A stretch of DNA of 45,748 bases from an uncultured Clostridium sp. (GCA_946578345.1 CAMOBD010000005.1:1-45748), one strand, 5' to 3'. Positions 23,018 through 30,671 are shown, numbered from the stretch's first letter. The notes: a model not told the origin generated them from the sequence alone. Numbers and translations are program-made.

Positions 23018-24027
23018 TGGATATTACAGAAATGGAATATAGGAATAACTTATTATTTTATACAATATTAAAAGATTTATTAAAATGTAAATTAGGTGAA
23101 AAAAGACTAATGATTTTAGAAGAAACTATTGAACAAAACAAGAATTTACCTTGTAATAAAATGAAACAATTACTTTCAAATGGTATAGTAGGAGAAAAAA
23201 CAAAGGCTTATGATGATTTAATAATTTTATTAAATTTAGCGAATAACAATAATTATAATATTTGGAAAGATTTGTTATTAGTTTCTATCGAACTTTTACT
23301 TACAAAAGATTTGATATTGGAAGAATCAAAATCGTATGCTAGAATAAAGTATAAAGAAAAAATCGACAAGATAAAAGATAAACTTGGACTTGAATATGAT
23401 ATGTCTAATTTAGAATATCCATATGGTCAAAGGGTAATTAGTTCTCTATTAGTGTATGTTTTAACCAATATTGATAGAGAAACTGAATTTGTTCTTGAAA
23501 CAAGTAAAAGTACTATTAAGGTTTTAAATGATAAATTAAAAAATATTGTTGAAAAATACAAAATAAATGTAAACAATATGTTTATGATTATTGTTGATGA
23601 ATCAATAAATCAAAGTATAAAATCTGATGCAGGACAATCATATGAAAATAGAGTATATAGCTTATTACTAAATATAAGCGATAAAGTTGAAAATCATTCT
23701 CACGACGATATGATTTCTTCAGTTGAATATGATTTTACATTCTATATTGATGACAGAAAATATGGTGTAAGTGCAAAGAGAACATTAAGAGAAAGATATA
23801 AACAAAATTTTGAAGATGTAGATTTTCTGACAGTTGATGCTATGTTTTTAATAACACTTGGTATTGATTTAAATGAAGATAAACTAAATAATATACTACA
23901 AAAAAATGGACAATATGTTATTGTTGCAGATGAAGTTTATGAAGCTAAAGAATATTTAAAGAATAATCCAAGAGTATTATCTTCTAAAAATATAACCAAA
24001 GAATCAATAAAAAATATTTTGAAATAG
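23017..24027 (+). CDS. Probable type II restriction endonuclease
   Basis: 336 aa, overlapping the methyltransferase stop (TAATG) with AAAGGAGGAG upstream, so translationally coupled. The N-terminal half is helical. The C-terminal half contains a PD-(D/E)xK-type arrangement: DAGQSYENRVYSLL, EYDFTFYIDDRKYG with acidic residue (about 235-240), and VSAKRTLRERYKQN with the (S)xK lysine (about 249-262). The KRTLRERYKQ string resembles the catalytic region of EcoRII-like and related endonucleases (from memory). The assignment rests on motif plus context; an alternative is a different nuclease of the defence cluster. Confidence 0.72.
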   Translation: MDITEMEYRNNLLFYTILKDLLKCKLGEKRLMILEETIEQNKNLPCNKMKQLLSNGIVGEKTKAYDDLIILLNLANNNNYNIWKDLLLVSIELLLTKDLILEESKSYARIKYKEKIDKIKDKLGLEYDMSNLEYPYGQRVISSLLVYVLTNIDRETEFVLETSKSTIKVLNDKLKNIVEKYKINVNNMFMIIVDESINQSIKSDAGQSYENRVYSLLLNISDKVENHSHDDMISSVEYDFTFYIDDRKYGVSAKRTLRERYKQNFEDVDFLTVDAMFLITLGIDLNEDKLNNILQKNGQYVIVADEVYEAKEYLKNNPRVLSSKNITKESIKNILK

Positions 24028-24057
24028 TGCAATGTAGTGTTGAAAGGAGATAAAAAC

Positions 24058-24894
24058 TTGAAAAGATATATAGCATTTAATATAATAATACCAATAATTT
24101 TAATATTTATTTTACCAATTATAATTTTTATATTTGCAATTCAATATTTTTCAATAAGTGAGATAAACCTATTATTTACTACTTTGCAAATTAATGAAGA
24201 TGTAGATATTCCCAATTATATTAGTTATTTATCGGTATGTACAATGATTATTGTATTGTTTAGTATATTATTTATTGCATTGAGAAACTTTAATAAAAAT
24301 AGAGTTTTTCTTTCGGGTAATATATATGGTACTAGTTATTACATATTTTATAAACTTGCTAAAATTTTAGGCTTTAATAAAATTAGTTTAATTAGAAAAC
24401 CATACTATATAATGTTTAAAATTGTATTAAACGATGATTTTGAAGAATTGGTAAATTTAAGTAAAGAAAATGAACAACTATGTTCTGAAATTTCTATTAA
24501 AGTAGATGAGAGTAAGTTTCATAATATTAATAATTTAAGAGAATGTAATTTAGTTATTTCAGATACATATAAAATAAAGGTAGAACAACTTCCAATAGAT
24601 AAACAGGATATTGATACTATTTTTATAGAACGAATTGGACATGAGGGAATTAGAGTATCTTCTCCTGAATTAGTAAATGAAGTTCGTAAATCTGTTATAA
24701 AAATTATGAATACAGGAGCTAAAATAAATCTATTTATGACAACATCAACATTAAATACATATAGAATTATAAGAGATTGCTTTATGCAAGCAGATAGAGA
24801 TAAAGTTGAATTAGAAATATTTCAACAAAATACTGCAGATAAAAAGAAAAAATTTAAAGATAAAGGAAAAAAAGCAATAAGGAGGAAAAAGTAG
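24058..24894 (+). CDS. Putative CBASS effector: two-TM membrane protein
   Basis: 278 aa. Two N-terminal transmembrane helices (about 4-27 and 58-80) separate a short outer loop from a cytosolic part of about 190 residues. That part ends in a Lys-rich tail and contains alternating strands and helices (CNLVISDTYKIKV, DIDTIFIERIGHEGIRVSSP, AKINLFMTTSTLNTYRIIRDCF), more like an alpha/beta fold than the beta-barrel of Cap15-type effectors. It is adjacent to the CD-NTase (stop at 24894, next start 24895), where CBASS effectors sit, so a cyclic-nucleotide-triggered membrane effector is the simplest reading (inference). The start is TTG 24058, with AAAGGAG 8 nt upstream; the earlier GTG precedes that site. 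Confidence 0.6.
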   Translation: MKRYIAFNIIIPIILIFILPIIIFIFAIQYFSISEINLLFTTLQINEDVDIPNYISYLSVCTMIIVLFSILFIALRNFNKNRVFLSGNIYGTSYYIFYKLAKILGFNKISLIRKPYYIMFKIVLNDDFEELVNLSKENEQLCSEISIKVDESKFHNINNLRECNLVISDTYKIKVEQLPIDKQDIDTIFIERIGHEGIRVSSPELVNEVRKSVIKIMNTGAKINLFMTTSTLNTYRIIRDCFMQADRDKVELEIFQQNTADKKKKFKDKGKKAIRRKK

Positions 24895-26025
24895 TTGGAC
24901 AATACACGAATTGATTTAGTATTAAGACGAATTGCCAAAGAATTAGATATTTCAGAAGATAAACGTAAAAAAGCAGTAGAAAGTTATAATTCAGTTGGAA
25001 CATATTTATCAAATCATATAAAAGCACAGGTAGATATATTTCCACAAGGTTCATTTAGATTGGGAACTGTAATAAAACCTTTATCAGATGAAGATGATTA
25101 TGATATTGACCTAGTATGCAAAATAAATAAGCATTTTTCAAATCCAAAGGATTTAAAAAATGAGGTTGGACAGGCATTAAAAGAAAGTGATAGATATTCT
25201 AAAATGCTACAAGATGAAGGAAAAAGATGTTGGACATTAAAATATTCAGAAGAAGCACAATATCATATGGATATTCTTCCATCAATTACAGATATAACAT
25301 ATGACAAAGATAAAAAATTAAAAATAACTAATAAAGATGAGGAAACTGGTACCTATACTTTTACTACAACTAATCCAGAAGCGTACTTTGAATGGTTTAA
25401 TGAAAAGCAACAAGAAGAAAAACAGAGATTAATAGAACGTTTTGCTGTTCAAAATAATAAAAACATTGAAGAAGTTCCAGAGTATGAAGTAAAGACTACA
25501 TTGCAAGTTGCATTACAAATATTAAAGAGATATAGAGATAAAAAATTTGAAGATAGATTAGATGATAAACCAATTTCTATAATATTGACAACTATAATGG
25601 CTCAAATTTACGCAGGTGAAAATAATGTATATGAATTAATAAAGAATTTTTCAAATAATTATAAAAAATACATAAAAATAAAAAATGGTATAGAGTGGGT
25701 AGAAAACCCTGTAAATAGTGAAGAAAATTTTGCTGATAAATGGCAAATATACCCAGAAAGAAAAGATGCTTTTAAATTTTTTATGACCGAATTAAAAAAA
25801 GATATTGTAAATAATACATTTATTACTTCTGGAAATTTATTTGAAGAATCAAAAAGCTACAAGGAAATGTTTGGTACAAAAATAGTAGAAAAAGCATATG
25901 CAAGCATTGGAGAAGATGCTAGGGCATTACGTGAAAATGGAAGTATGTACATTAACAAAGATGCTAAAGTTAACTTTGAACAAGAAGGAAAAAATGTAAA
26001 GGAGCATAAATTTTTTGGGCAGTAA
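24895..26025 (+). CDS. CD-NTase (cGAS/DncV-like nucleotidyltransferase) of CBASS
   Basis: 376 aa. It makes cyclic oligonucleotide signals on phage infection. The polymerase-beta-type active site shows QGSFRLGTVIKPL (about 49-61), then DYDIDLVC with the paired Asp (about 66-73), and a third Asp in YHMDILPSI (about 124-127). The helical C-terminal half includes LQVALQILKRYRDKKF and KPISIILTTIMAQIY, as in SMODS-type synthases. The start is TTG 24895, with GGAGG 9 nt upstream. It overlaps the E2-like gene by 11 nt. Effector, CD-NTase and E2-like gene in one run fit a short type II CBASS. Which cyclic nucleotide is made is not evident. Confidence 0.92.
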   Translation: MDNTRIDLVLRRIAKELDISEDKRKKAVESYNSVGTYLSNHIKAQVDIFPQGSFRLGTVIKPLSDEDDYDIDLVCKINKHFSNPKDLKNEVGQALKESDRYSKMLQDEGKRCWTLKYSEEAQYHMDILPSITDITYDKDKKLKITNKDEETGTYTFTTTNPEAYFEWFNEKQQEEKQRLIERFAVQNNKNIEEVPEYEVKTTLQVALQILKRYRDKKFEDRLDDKPISIILTTIMAQIYAGENNVYELIKNFSNNYKKYIKIKNGIEWVENPVNSEENFADKWQIYPERKDAFKFFMTELKKDIVNNTFITSGNLFEESKSYKEMFGTKIVEKAYASIGEDARALRENGSMYINKDAKVNFEQEGKNVKEHKFFGQ

Positions 26026-26483
26026 ATTTCCTAAAAACACAAAAAAATATGCAACAATTCCAATGCAAAAATATAATTTACAAATTAAACACAAAAAGCT
26101 TTTGATTAAGGATAATTCAAATAAAAGGTTAGATATGGATTTTTTGATAAAATCCTCTAATAGTAGTAATGAATATATAATAAAAATAAAATATGATACT
26201 ATTTTTGATACTCCAAAGGTATTTTTATTAAGTCCAAAATTAGATGTACGACCTAATGAAACTATTCCTCATACTTATGGTATGAAGAAAGTTAATGGTA
26301 AAGAATATCTACAAATATGTCCATTTTATCCAAGTGAAGATTGGAATAATAAAATGATTATTGCAGATACTGTATTACTTTGGAGTATCGAGTGGTTCTA
26401 TTTTTATGAAATATGGTTTGTTTCTGGAGTTTGGTGTGGACGGAGGAAAACATCCAGAAAATGGAAAAAATGAAGAAAAATAA
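26015..26483 (+). pseudogene. E2-like CBASS protein with a 1-nt frameshift near its C-terminus
   Basis: The open frame (TTG 26015 to TGA 26473) gives 152 aa resembling the short E2-like partner of CBASS CD-NTases: LQICPFYPSEDW with the candidate catalytic Cys (about 108), then IADTVLLWSIEWFYFYEIWFVSGVW. That family normally continues W-x-G-G-G-x-H-P. Here the frame ends CGRRKTSRKWKK, but moving one base after TGG at 26434 yields VDGGKHPENGKNEEK and a stop at 26481-26483, restoring GG-x-HP. This suggests a single inserted T at about 26435, a sequencing error, or frameshifting. AAAGGAG lies 11 nt before the TTG. It overlaps the CD-NTase end. Confidence 0.75.
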
Positions 26484-26533
26484 AATTAATGGAATTTACT
26501 TAATTCTATTTTTATTTTTCTTTTTATCTTTTT

Positions 26534-27775
26534 CTAATTTTGCCTCTCTTCCTCTAATTTTTGATGTAGTTCAGATTTTTTGATTTTTTCTAATCTTAAT
26601 TTAATATTATTGCAATGTTTTATTTCTTCAGTAAGTGGCGTAATCTTTTTAGAAATTTCAATAATTTTATTCTCAATATTTTTTCTTTCATCATCATTTT
26701 TAGTTCTTTTATGCTTTTTCCATAAATTTTCTCTTTCACTTTTTAATGGGTTAATTCTGTCATAAGCTAATTTTTCATAATTAAGCAATTCTTCTTCAGT
26801 ATTAATATTATTTTTGCTTAAAAAACGGACTTGTTTAGAAAATTCATCCATCTTTTTTATTGCTTGTATTAGTTCAGGGGTCATTTTAGTTATATTCGAT
26901 TTTGAAAAGATTTCAGTATTTATTCCAAGTAATTTCTCGTATTGGTAAATTAAATATGAAATTGTCCCTTTAAATTGCAAATGTTTTTGTTTTTCATTAT
27001 TATATCTTTCATATGATCTAGAAAATAATAAATATGGTTCTGGAGAATATGGGAATTCTGGTTGTGTTTCAAGTATTCTCTTATAAATATTTTCTTTTGA
27101 ATATTTATATCCAAATTGCCTCTCTATTCTAGTATTTCTTTTATATGGATCTCTCCTAATAGACAATGTACCATTTATATCTGTAACAATATAATCTAAA
27201 TCTTTAAGTATTTGAATAAATTGCTCATAATCTTTTGCATTTGCTATTGCATAATCAATAGAATCTCGCATTAATTCTTTATATAAATCACTGGTAGCAT
27301 ATTTGATATATTTATCTTCTTGTTGTAAAACATTCAATCCATATTCTTCACAAAGTCTGTCAGATGTTTTTCTCATAAGTGCATAATCTTTCTTGGTGTT
27401 GCAAAATCTTTTTCCATCTAAAAATGATACAGAGTTGAGTACAAAATGATTATGAATATTATCCGTATTTAAGTGGGTAGATACTATTACTTGAAATCTA
27501 TCTCCCCATAATTCTTCTGCAAGTTGTAATCCAATTTTATGTGCTTGTTCTGCTGTAACTTCTCCTACAATAAAAGATTGTACTCCATGAAATCCTTGTA
27601 TTCCTGTTGTTTTAAAAAATTGCTTTTTTACATTTTTTATTTCATTAAATGCAGTATTAGGGATACAATTTATACCTGATACATATAACTTTTGTTCAGT
27701 CTTATCTCCATTAACTGCGTAATCAATTGTAATATCTAATCTTTCACTAACTTTCCATATTTTTGTTATTGCCAT
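26534..27775 (-). CDS. Relaxase / mobilization nuclease (MobA/VirD2-type)
   Basis: 413 aa. It nicks the element at oriT and pilots the strand during conjugal transfer. N-terminal relaxase domain (1-200): an early Tyr in DYAVNGDKTEQKLYVSG, then motif III HLNTDNIHNHFVLNSV (His triad, about 100-115), then FLDGKRF. The C-terminal third is charged and coiled-coil-like (ERENLWKKHKRTKNDDERKNIENKI). Strong AAAGGAGG precedes the ATG. Its start overlaps the mobC end by 29 nt. It converges with the CBASS genes across a 50-bp gap. Confidence 0.93.
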   Translation of the reverse strand: MAITKIWKVSERLDITIDYAVNGDKTEQKLYVSGINCIPNTAFNEIKNVKKQFFKTTGIQGFHGVQSFIVGEVTAEQAHKIGLQLAEELWGDRFQVIVSTHLNTDNIHNHFVLNSVSFLDGKRFCNTKKDYALMRKTSDRLCEEYGLNVLQQEDKYIKYATSDLYKELMRDSIDYAIANAKDYEQFIQILKDLDYIVTDINGTLSIRRDPYKRNTRIERQFGYKYSKENIYKRILETQPEFPYSPEPYLLFSRSYERYNNEKQKHLQFKGTISYLIYQYEKLLGINTEIFSKSNITKMTPELIQAIKKMDEFSKQVRFLSKNNINTEEELLNYEKLAYDRINPLKSERENLWKKHKRTKNDDERKNIENKIIEISKKITPLTEEIKHCNNIKLRLEKIKKSELHQKLEEERQN

Positions 27776-28112
27776 ACAAACCTCCTTTCTTTTGAGGAAT
27801 AATATAAACTTCTTGCATACTTAAAACTAAATCTTCTATTTGATGTAGTAATGGAGTAAATTTGTCTGTATTAATATAGCCTTGATATCTATTATAAGTT
27901 CTTGCCATTTGATTTAGATTATTTGCCATTCCTCTTAACTGGGAAAGCATTTCATAAAATCTTTCGTCAGGTTTTTCTTTTAGCTCATAATCTAATATGA
28001 ATTTTCTAAAAAATTCTGATTTATTTAATCCTGACTTTTTTACTTTTTCATCAAAAATTTTTTTCTCTTTTTCATTCAAAAAAATATTGATTTTTATATT
28101 ACGATTTCTCAT
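27747..28112 (-). CDS. mobC: MobC-like relaxosome protein
   Basis: 121 aa. A ribbon-helix-helix N-terminus (RNIKINIFLNEKEKKIFDEKVKKSGLNKSEFFRKFIL) is followed by the MobC signature LRGMANNLNQMARTYN. It helps the relaxase open oriT DNA. The start is ATG 28112, with GAGGTGG 8 nt upstream; ATG 28127 lacks a site. It overlaps and is probably coupled to the relaxase gene. Confidence 0.9.
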   Translation of the reverse strand: MRNRNIKINIFLNEKEKKIFDEKVKKSGLNKSEFFRKFILDYELKEKPDERFYEMLSQLRGMANNLNQMARTYNRYQGYINTDKFTPLLHQIEDLVLSMQEVYIIPQKKGGLYGNNKNMES

Positions 28113-28129
28113 AGAATTCCACCTCACTT

Positions 28130-28335
28130 TCTAAAAAAATTTTTATAATTTAGTTTTGTTTTAAATCAGGGTTTGGGACTTGTCCCATTATTAAAGGTAT
28201 TTGTGGCGTGAGTACAAATACGTTGCTTGCATATTCAATAAAGCTAAAGAGTACTCACATTCAAAATCTCTTAATATTAATTGCTAAAAGAAAAAATAAG
28301 GCACAAAATTTTGAAAAATTGTGCCTTAAAGTTAT
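28130..28335. other. Candidate oriT region upstream of mobC
   Basis: Non-coding 230-bp gap directly upstream of mobC, the usual oriT position for this module. It holds GGGAC-TT-GTCCC (about 28176-28187) and a spaced inverted repeat GTGAGTAC ... GTACTCAC (about 28207-28258), with AAATACGTTGC between them. A leftward T-rich hairpin region (TTTTGTGCC/GGCACAAAA, about 28300-28325) could terminate the 28342 gene's neighbour. The nick site is not identifiable. Confidence 0.4.
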
Positions 28336-28341
28336 TAAATT

Positions 28342-28668
28342 TTATCTTAAAATTCCAATTTTTTTGAAGAAATAGTAAGCATCTTTACCACCTAAAAAGA
28401 ATATTTCTTTTTCTTCTATTGATTGCATATCGTAATAAATTTGTACTAATTTTGCTAGAGCAATACACTCTTTATTTGATAAATTTCTGTTTTCAGTTTG
28501 ACCTTCTAAAATCCAAACTAGATTTTCATTTTCATCTAAAATTTTATGATATTTTTCTTGAAGTTTTATATATTTTTGATTTTTCCTTCTTAAAATTCTT
28601 TTAACATCCTCTAAATATTCTTCAAACATATCTTCATATTCTTTATAAAATGATTTTATTTCTAACAT
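28342..28668 (-). CDS. Small accessory protein of the mobile element
   Basis: 108 aa. The N-terminal half is a long charged helix (EYEDMFEEYLEDVKRILRRKNQKYIKLQEKY). The C-terminal half has TENRNLSNKECIALAKLVQIYYDMQSIEEKEIFFLGGKDAYYFFKKIG (given here as one motif area, residues about 60-107). I recall similar short proteins next to tnpV in clostridial elements but cannot name a function. AGGAGG precedes the ATG. Confidence 0.7.
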   Translation of the reverse strand: MLEIKSFYKEYEDMFEEYLEDVKRILRRKNQKYIKLQEKYHKILDENENLVWILEGQTENRNLSNKECIALAKLVQIYYDMQSIEEKEIFFLGGKDAYYFFKKIGILR

Positions 28669-28679
28669 AACAATTCCTC

Positions 28680-29033
28680 CTAAACATATATTAATTCTTT
28701 AAATATAATTTCCTCAACAGAGTGTTTTATATTGTTCATTAATCCAACCCATTTTAGTTGATCTTCTAATTTTAATTCTTCAGTAATGTTTTCTCTTTCT
28801 GCAAATTGCTTCATTAATAATTCAAATCTTTCATTTGCAATTTTATCTATTTCCACTAGATGTTTTTCTAATTTATTATCCATTAGTAAGATGGTATATT
28901 CTGCTTTTTTATGTTCTTTTAAAAACTTTAATCTCATTCGACCATATCTACCTAAATTTAAATTTTTTATATTTTGGTGAGCAACTATATTAGGAATATA
29001 GTAATCTCCTTGTTTTGTATATTCAATTTTCAT
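28680..29033 (-). CDS. TnpV-like transposon-encoded protein
   Basis: 117 aa. The signature YTKQGDYYIPN at the N-terminus, GRYGRMRLKFLKEHK in the middle, and a helical C-terminus fit the TnpV family carried by many Bacillota transposons and mobilizable elements; its biochemical role is unknown. The start is ATG 29033, with TGGAG 9 nt upstream; ATG 29048 overlaps the site. It is 11 nt upstream of and co-directional with the small gene at 28342. Confidence 0.85.
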   Translation of the reverse strand: MKIEYTKQGDYYIPNIVAHQNIKNLNLGRYGRMRLKFLKEHKKAEYTILLMDNKLEKHLVEIDKIANERFELLMKQFAERENITEELKLEDQLKWVGLMNNIKHSVEEIIFKELIYV

Positions 29034-29098
29034 TAAAATCAACTCCATTTCATTTTTTATTATTTATATAAGAAACTAGAGGGAGAGAGCAGAGTGAA

Positions 29099-29145
29099 TT
29101 AGGTGCAATAATCCCAGTATCAGAAAAAAGGATTATTACACCTAA
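29099..29145. repeat. 16-bp inverted repeat upstream of tnpV
   Basis: TTAGGTGCAATAATCC and GGATTATTACACCTAA pair over 15 of 16 positions around a 15-nt loop. It may be a terminator, operator or remnant transposon end. It sits between tnpV and the weak ORF at 29148. Confidence 0.5.
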
Positions 29146-29147
29146 AA

Positions 29148-29351
29148 TCAAGAAACTGTCAGTCGGTCGCTTCGTTTTATAGGTAGTCTAGTAAGTAGAA
29201 TAACTACTATAATTGCTGATAATATAATAAAAATATACTTAATTATCAATGTGCATGCTTGTCCACACTTTCTACAATTATAAATCCACACCCAAGCTTT
29301 GCCTCCCAAGAACTCTTTTTTTATTGTGAGTCTATGGTTGTAAAATCTCAC
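29148..29351 (-). CDS. Doubtful small ORF with CxxC and one TM helix
   Basis: 67 codons beginning with GTG: basic start, YNCRKCGQAC, one hydrophobic helix (about 36-55), basic tail. No clear ribosome binding site. The Cys motif and helix make it more protein-like than random AT-rich frames, but it could be a shadow. The remaining DNA from 29352 to 29712 has no gene, only att-arm repeats. Confidence 0.3.
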   Translation of the reverse strand: MRFYNHRLTIKKEFLGGKAWVWIYNCRKCGQACTLIIKYIFIILSAIIVVILLTRLPIKRSDRLTVS

Positions 29352-29524
29352 TCACGCATTTTGTATAAATAGACCGTTTATACGAATACGAATGAATTTT
29401 ATAGCATCGGCTCATTACACCTAGCACTTTTATAGAGGTACTGCATTTCTCTGCATATAAAAAGACCATTTGTAAATAATTACAAATAGTCTATAATAAA
29501 ATCAATAGTAAATTTTTTTGTTAC

Positions 29525-29563
29525 ATCTAACATTATCTAACACATCTAACAAATATCTAACAT
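29525..29563 (+). repeat. Integrase arm-type repeats, right
   Basis: ATCTAACAT, ATCTAACAC, then ATCTAACAAATATCTAACAT (29544-29563), the last identical to 18589-18608. There are four TCTAACA units about 150-190 bp inside the right core site. Confidence 0.65.
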
Positions 29564-29712
29564 TTTTCCAAAAAACTTGCAAAATGAATAAAATTTATAA
29601 TATAGTTTAGCAACTAAGAAAAATGAGGACTATTGTTAAAAAATCCATATTTTTGAGCCTTGTAACAAGTGTTATTGAATATTAAAAATAAATAAGTATA
29701 AAATACATTAAA

Positions 29713-29766
29713 AGACTCAAAATCTGGCGGGAAACCATGTGGGTTCGAGTCCCACCATCGGTACCA
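29713..29766 (+). pseudogene. 3' half of the split tRNA-Leu(CAA): right junction
   Basis: AGACTCAAAATCTGG (anticodon loop and 3' stem), variable arm, T-arm GTGGG-TTCGAGT-CCCAC, acceptor CATCGGT, A, CCA. It complements the 5' half at 18463-18504 (GCCGATG acceptor strand) and lacks its own 5' part and promoter, so as it stands it is not a tRNA gene. Confidence 0.88.
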
Positions 29767-29802
29767 AAATAATTGTAAAACAAAAATTGAAAATAAACGA
29801 TA

Positions 29803-29831
29803 TTGAACTTTACATAATCCTATGGTATAAT
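29803..29831 (+). promoter_or_regulatory. SigA promoter for the 29873 gene pair
   Basis: TTGAAC, 17-bp spacer, TATAAT, followed by AGGAG at about 29859. Confidence 0.65.
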
Positions 29832-29872
29832 AATTGTAAATATCACATATAATATAGTAGGAGATGATGGAA

Positions 29873-30046
29873 ATGGCAACAAAGAGTTTTTTAAAAAATA
29901 TAGTTATCAAAAATAGAAAAGAAGCAGATAAATTTTTAATTGCATTAGAAAATGCAGAAAAAAAGAAATCGAAAGAGGTAACTATAAACCAAAGAATAGA
30001 AGAAGTTAAAGATCCTAAACAAATAAGGAAATTGTTTGCAAAATAA
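29873..30046 (+). CDS. Small antitoxin-like protein
   Basis: 57 aa: MATKSFLKNIVIKNRKEADKF then a Lys/Glu-rich helix and IEEVKDPKQIRKLFAK. AGGAG lies 10 nt before ATG 29873. It lies 3 nt before a GNAT-type gene. A short charged protein upstream of a small acetyltransferase recalls GNAT toxin-antitoxin pairs, but I cannot assign the family with certainty. It is host DNA just outside the element's right end. Confidence 0.6.
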   Translation: MATKSFLKNIVIKNRKEADKFLIALENAEKKKSKEVTINQRIEEVKDPKQIRKLFAK

Positions 30047-30049
30047 TAA

Positions 30050-30671
30050 ATGGCATATCAAATAATAAATTTAAAAGATATTTACAATGAATTAGGAGAA
30101 AATGATACCAAAGAATTATTAAAGAAATTTAGTTGTCCATTAAATAAAGATGTAGAAAGTTTTCTAAGAGATAAATCAATAGAATTTTCAAAACAAGATA
30201 TTGCAAGAACATATATTGTAATGTCATCATACAAACAAGAAAACGTAATTGTTGGATATTTTGCTATAACAAATAAATCAACAATAGTTAAAAGTTCTAT
30301 TTTAAGTAAGACAAAAAGAAAACGTTTTTTGAAATATGCAAATTATGATAATGACTTTAAAGGTTATCACATAGCATTACCATTAATAGGACAAATAGGA
30401 AAGAATTATTATAATCGGATATGATAAAATAATAACAGGAGATATATTACTTAAACTTGCATGTAACAAAATTAAAGAAATCCAAAATGCAATAGGCGGA
30501 AGGTATGTCTTTTTAGAATGTGAAGATAATGAAAAATTAATTGAGTTTTATGAGAGCAATGGATTTGAATGTTTTGGAAAGAGAAACCTTGAAAAAGATG
30601 AAAGAGAAAAAAACAAAGGGGAATATTTACTACAAATGTTAAAAGATTTAAATAAATATATGATAGATTAA
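30050..30671 (+). pseudogene. Frameshifted GNAT-family N-acetyltransferase
   Basis: The first frame (30050-30424) gives 124 aa: a GNAT N-terminus with IVMSSYKQENVIVGYFAITNKS and an LPLIGQIGKNYYN motif, stopping at 30424. The +1 frame from 30417 continues GYDKIITGDILLKLACNKI, YVFLECEDNEKLIEFYESNGF, FGKRN and ends at 30671. That is exactly the missing C-terminal half of a GNAT fold (acetyl-CoA loop, then the ECxDNxxLIxFYExxGF motif). Removing one base at about 30416 would restore a protein of about 206 aa. It could be a mutation or a sequencing error. Confidence 0.85.

Larger units (their letters stand above)
18492..29725. mobile_element. Integrative mobilizable element inserted in a tRNA-Leu anticodon loop
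   Basis: Bounded by 13-bp direct repeats AGACTCAAAATCT (18492-18504 and 29713-29725), each inside one half of a broken host tRNA-Leu gene. Inside are a tyrosine integrase next to the left end, an excisionase-like protein, a regulator, defence cargo (R-M and CBASS), relaxase, mobC, tnpV and small accessory genes. There are no mating-pair-formation genes, so transfer would need a helper conjugative element. Perfect 20-bp repeats ATCTAACAAATATCTAACAT near both ends (18589 and 29544) are likely arm-type integrase sites. It also carries an intact tRNA-Leu(CAA), apparently replacing the gene it breaks. Span between cores is about 11.2 kb. Confidence 0.88.

Noticed and set aside
28130..29720. CRISPR array in the repeat-rich right end of the element
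   Set aside because: TCTAACA units are short, irregularly spaced and lack unique spacers; no cas genes are present in the window.
18700..29766. Attachment site at the 3' end of the 18639 tRNA, as in most tRNA-targeting integrases
   Set aside because: The 3' ends at 18724 and 29766 are similar but not identical (GATTCCC/GAGTCCC, GACACCA/GGTACCA), and the halves at 18463 and 29713 fit each other exactly at the anticodon-loop core, so a crossover in the anticodon arm explains the data better.
29614..29910. ORF with YRWWDSNPHG across the right tRNA fragment
   Set aside because: Antisense of the tRNA-Leu 3' half; no ribosome site and no family similarity.
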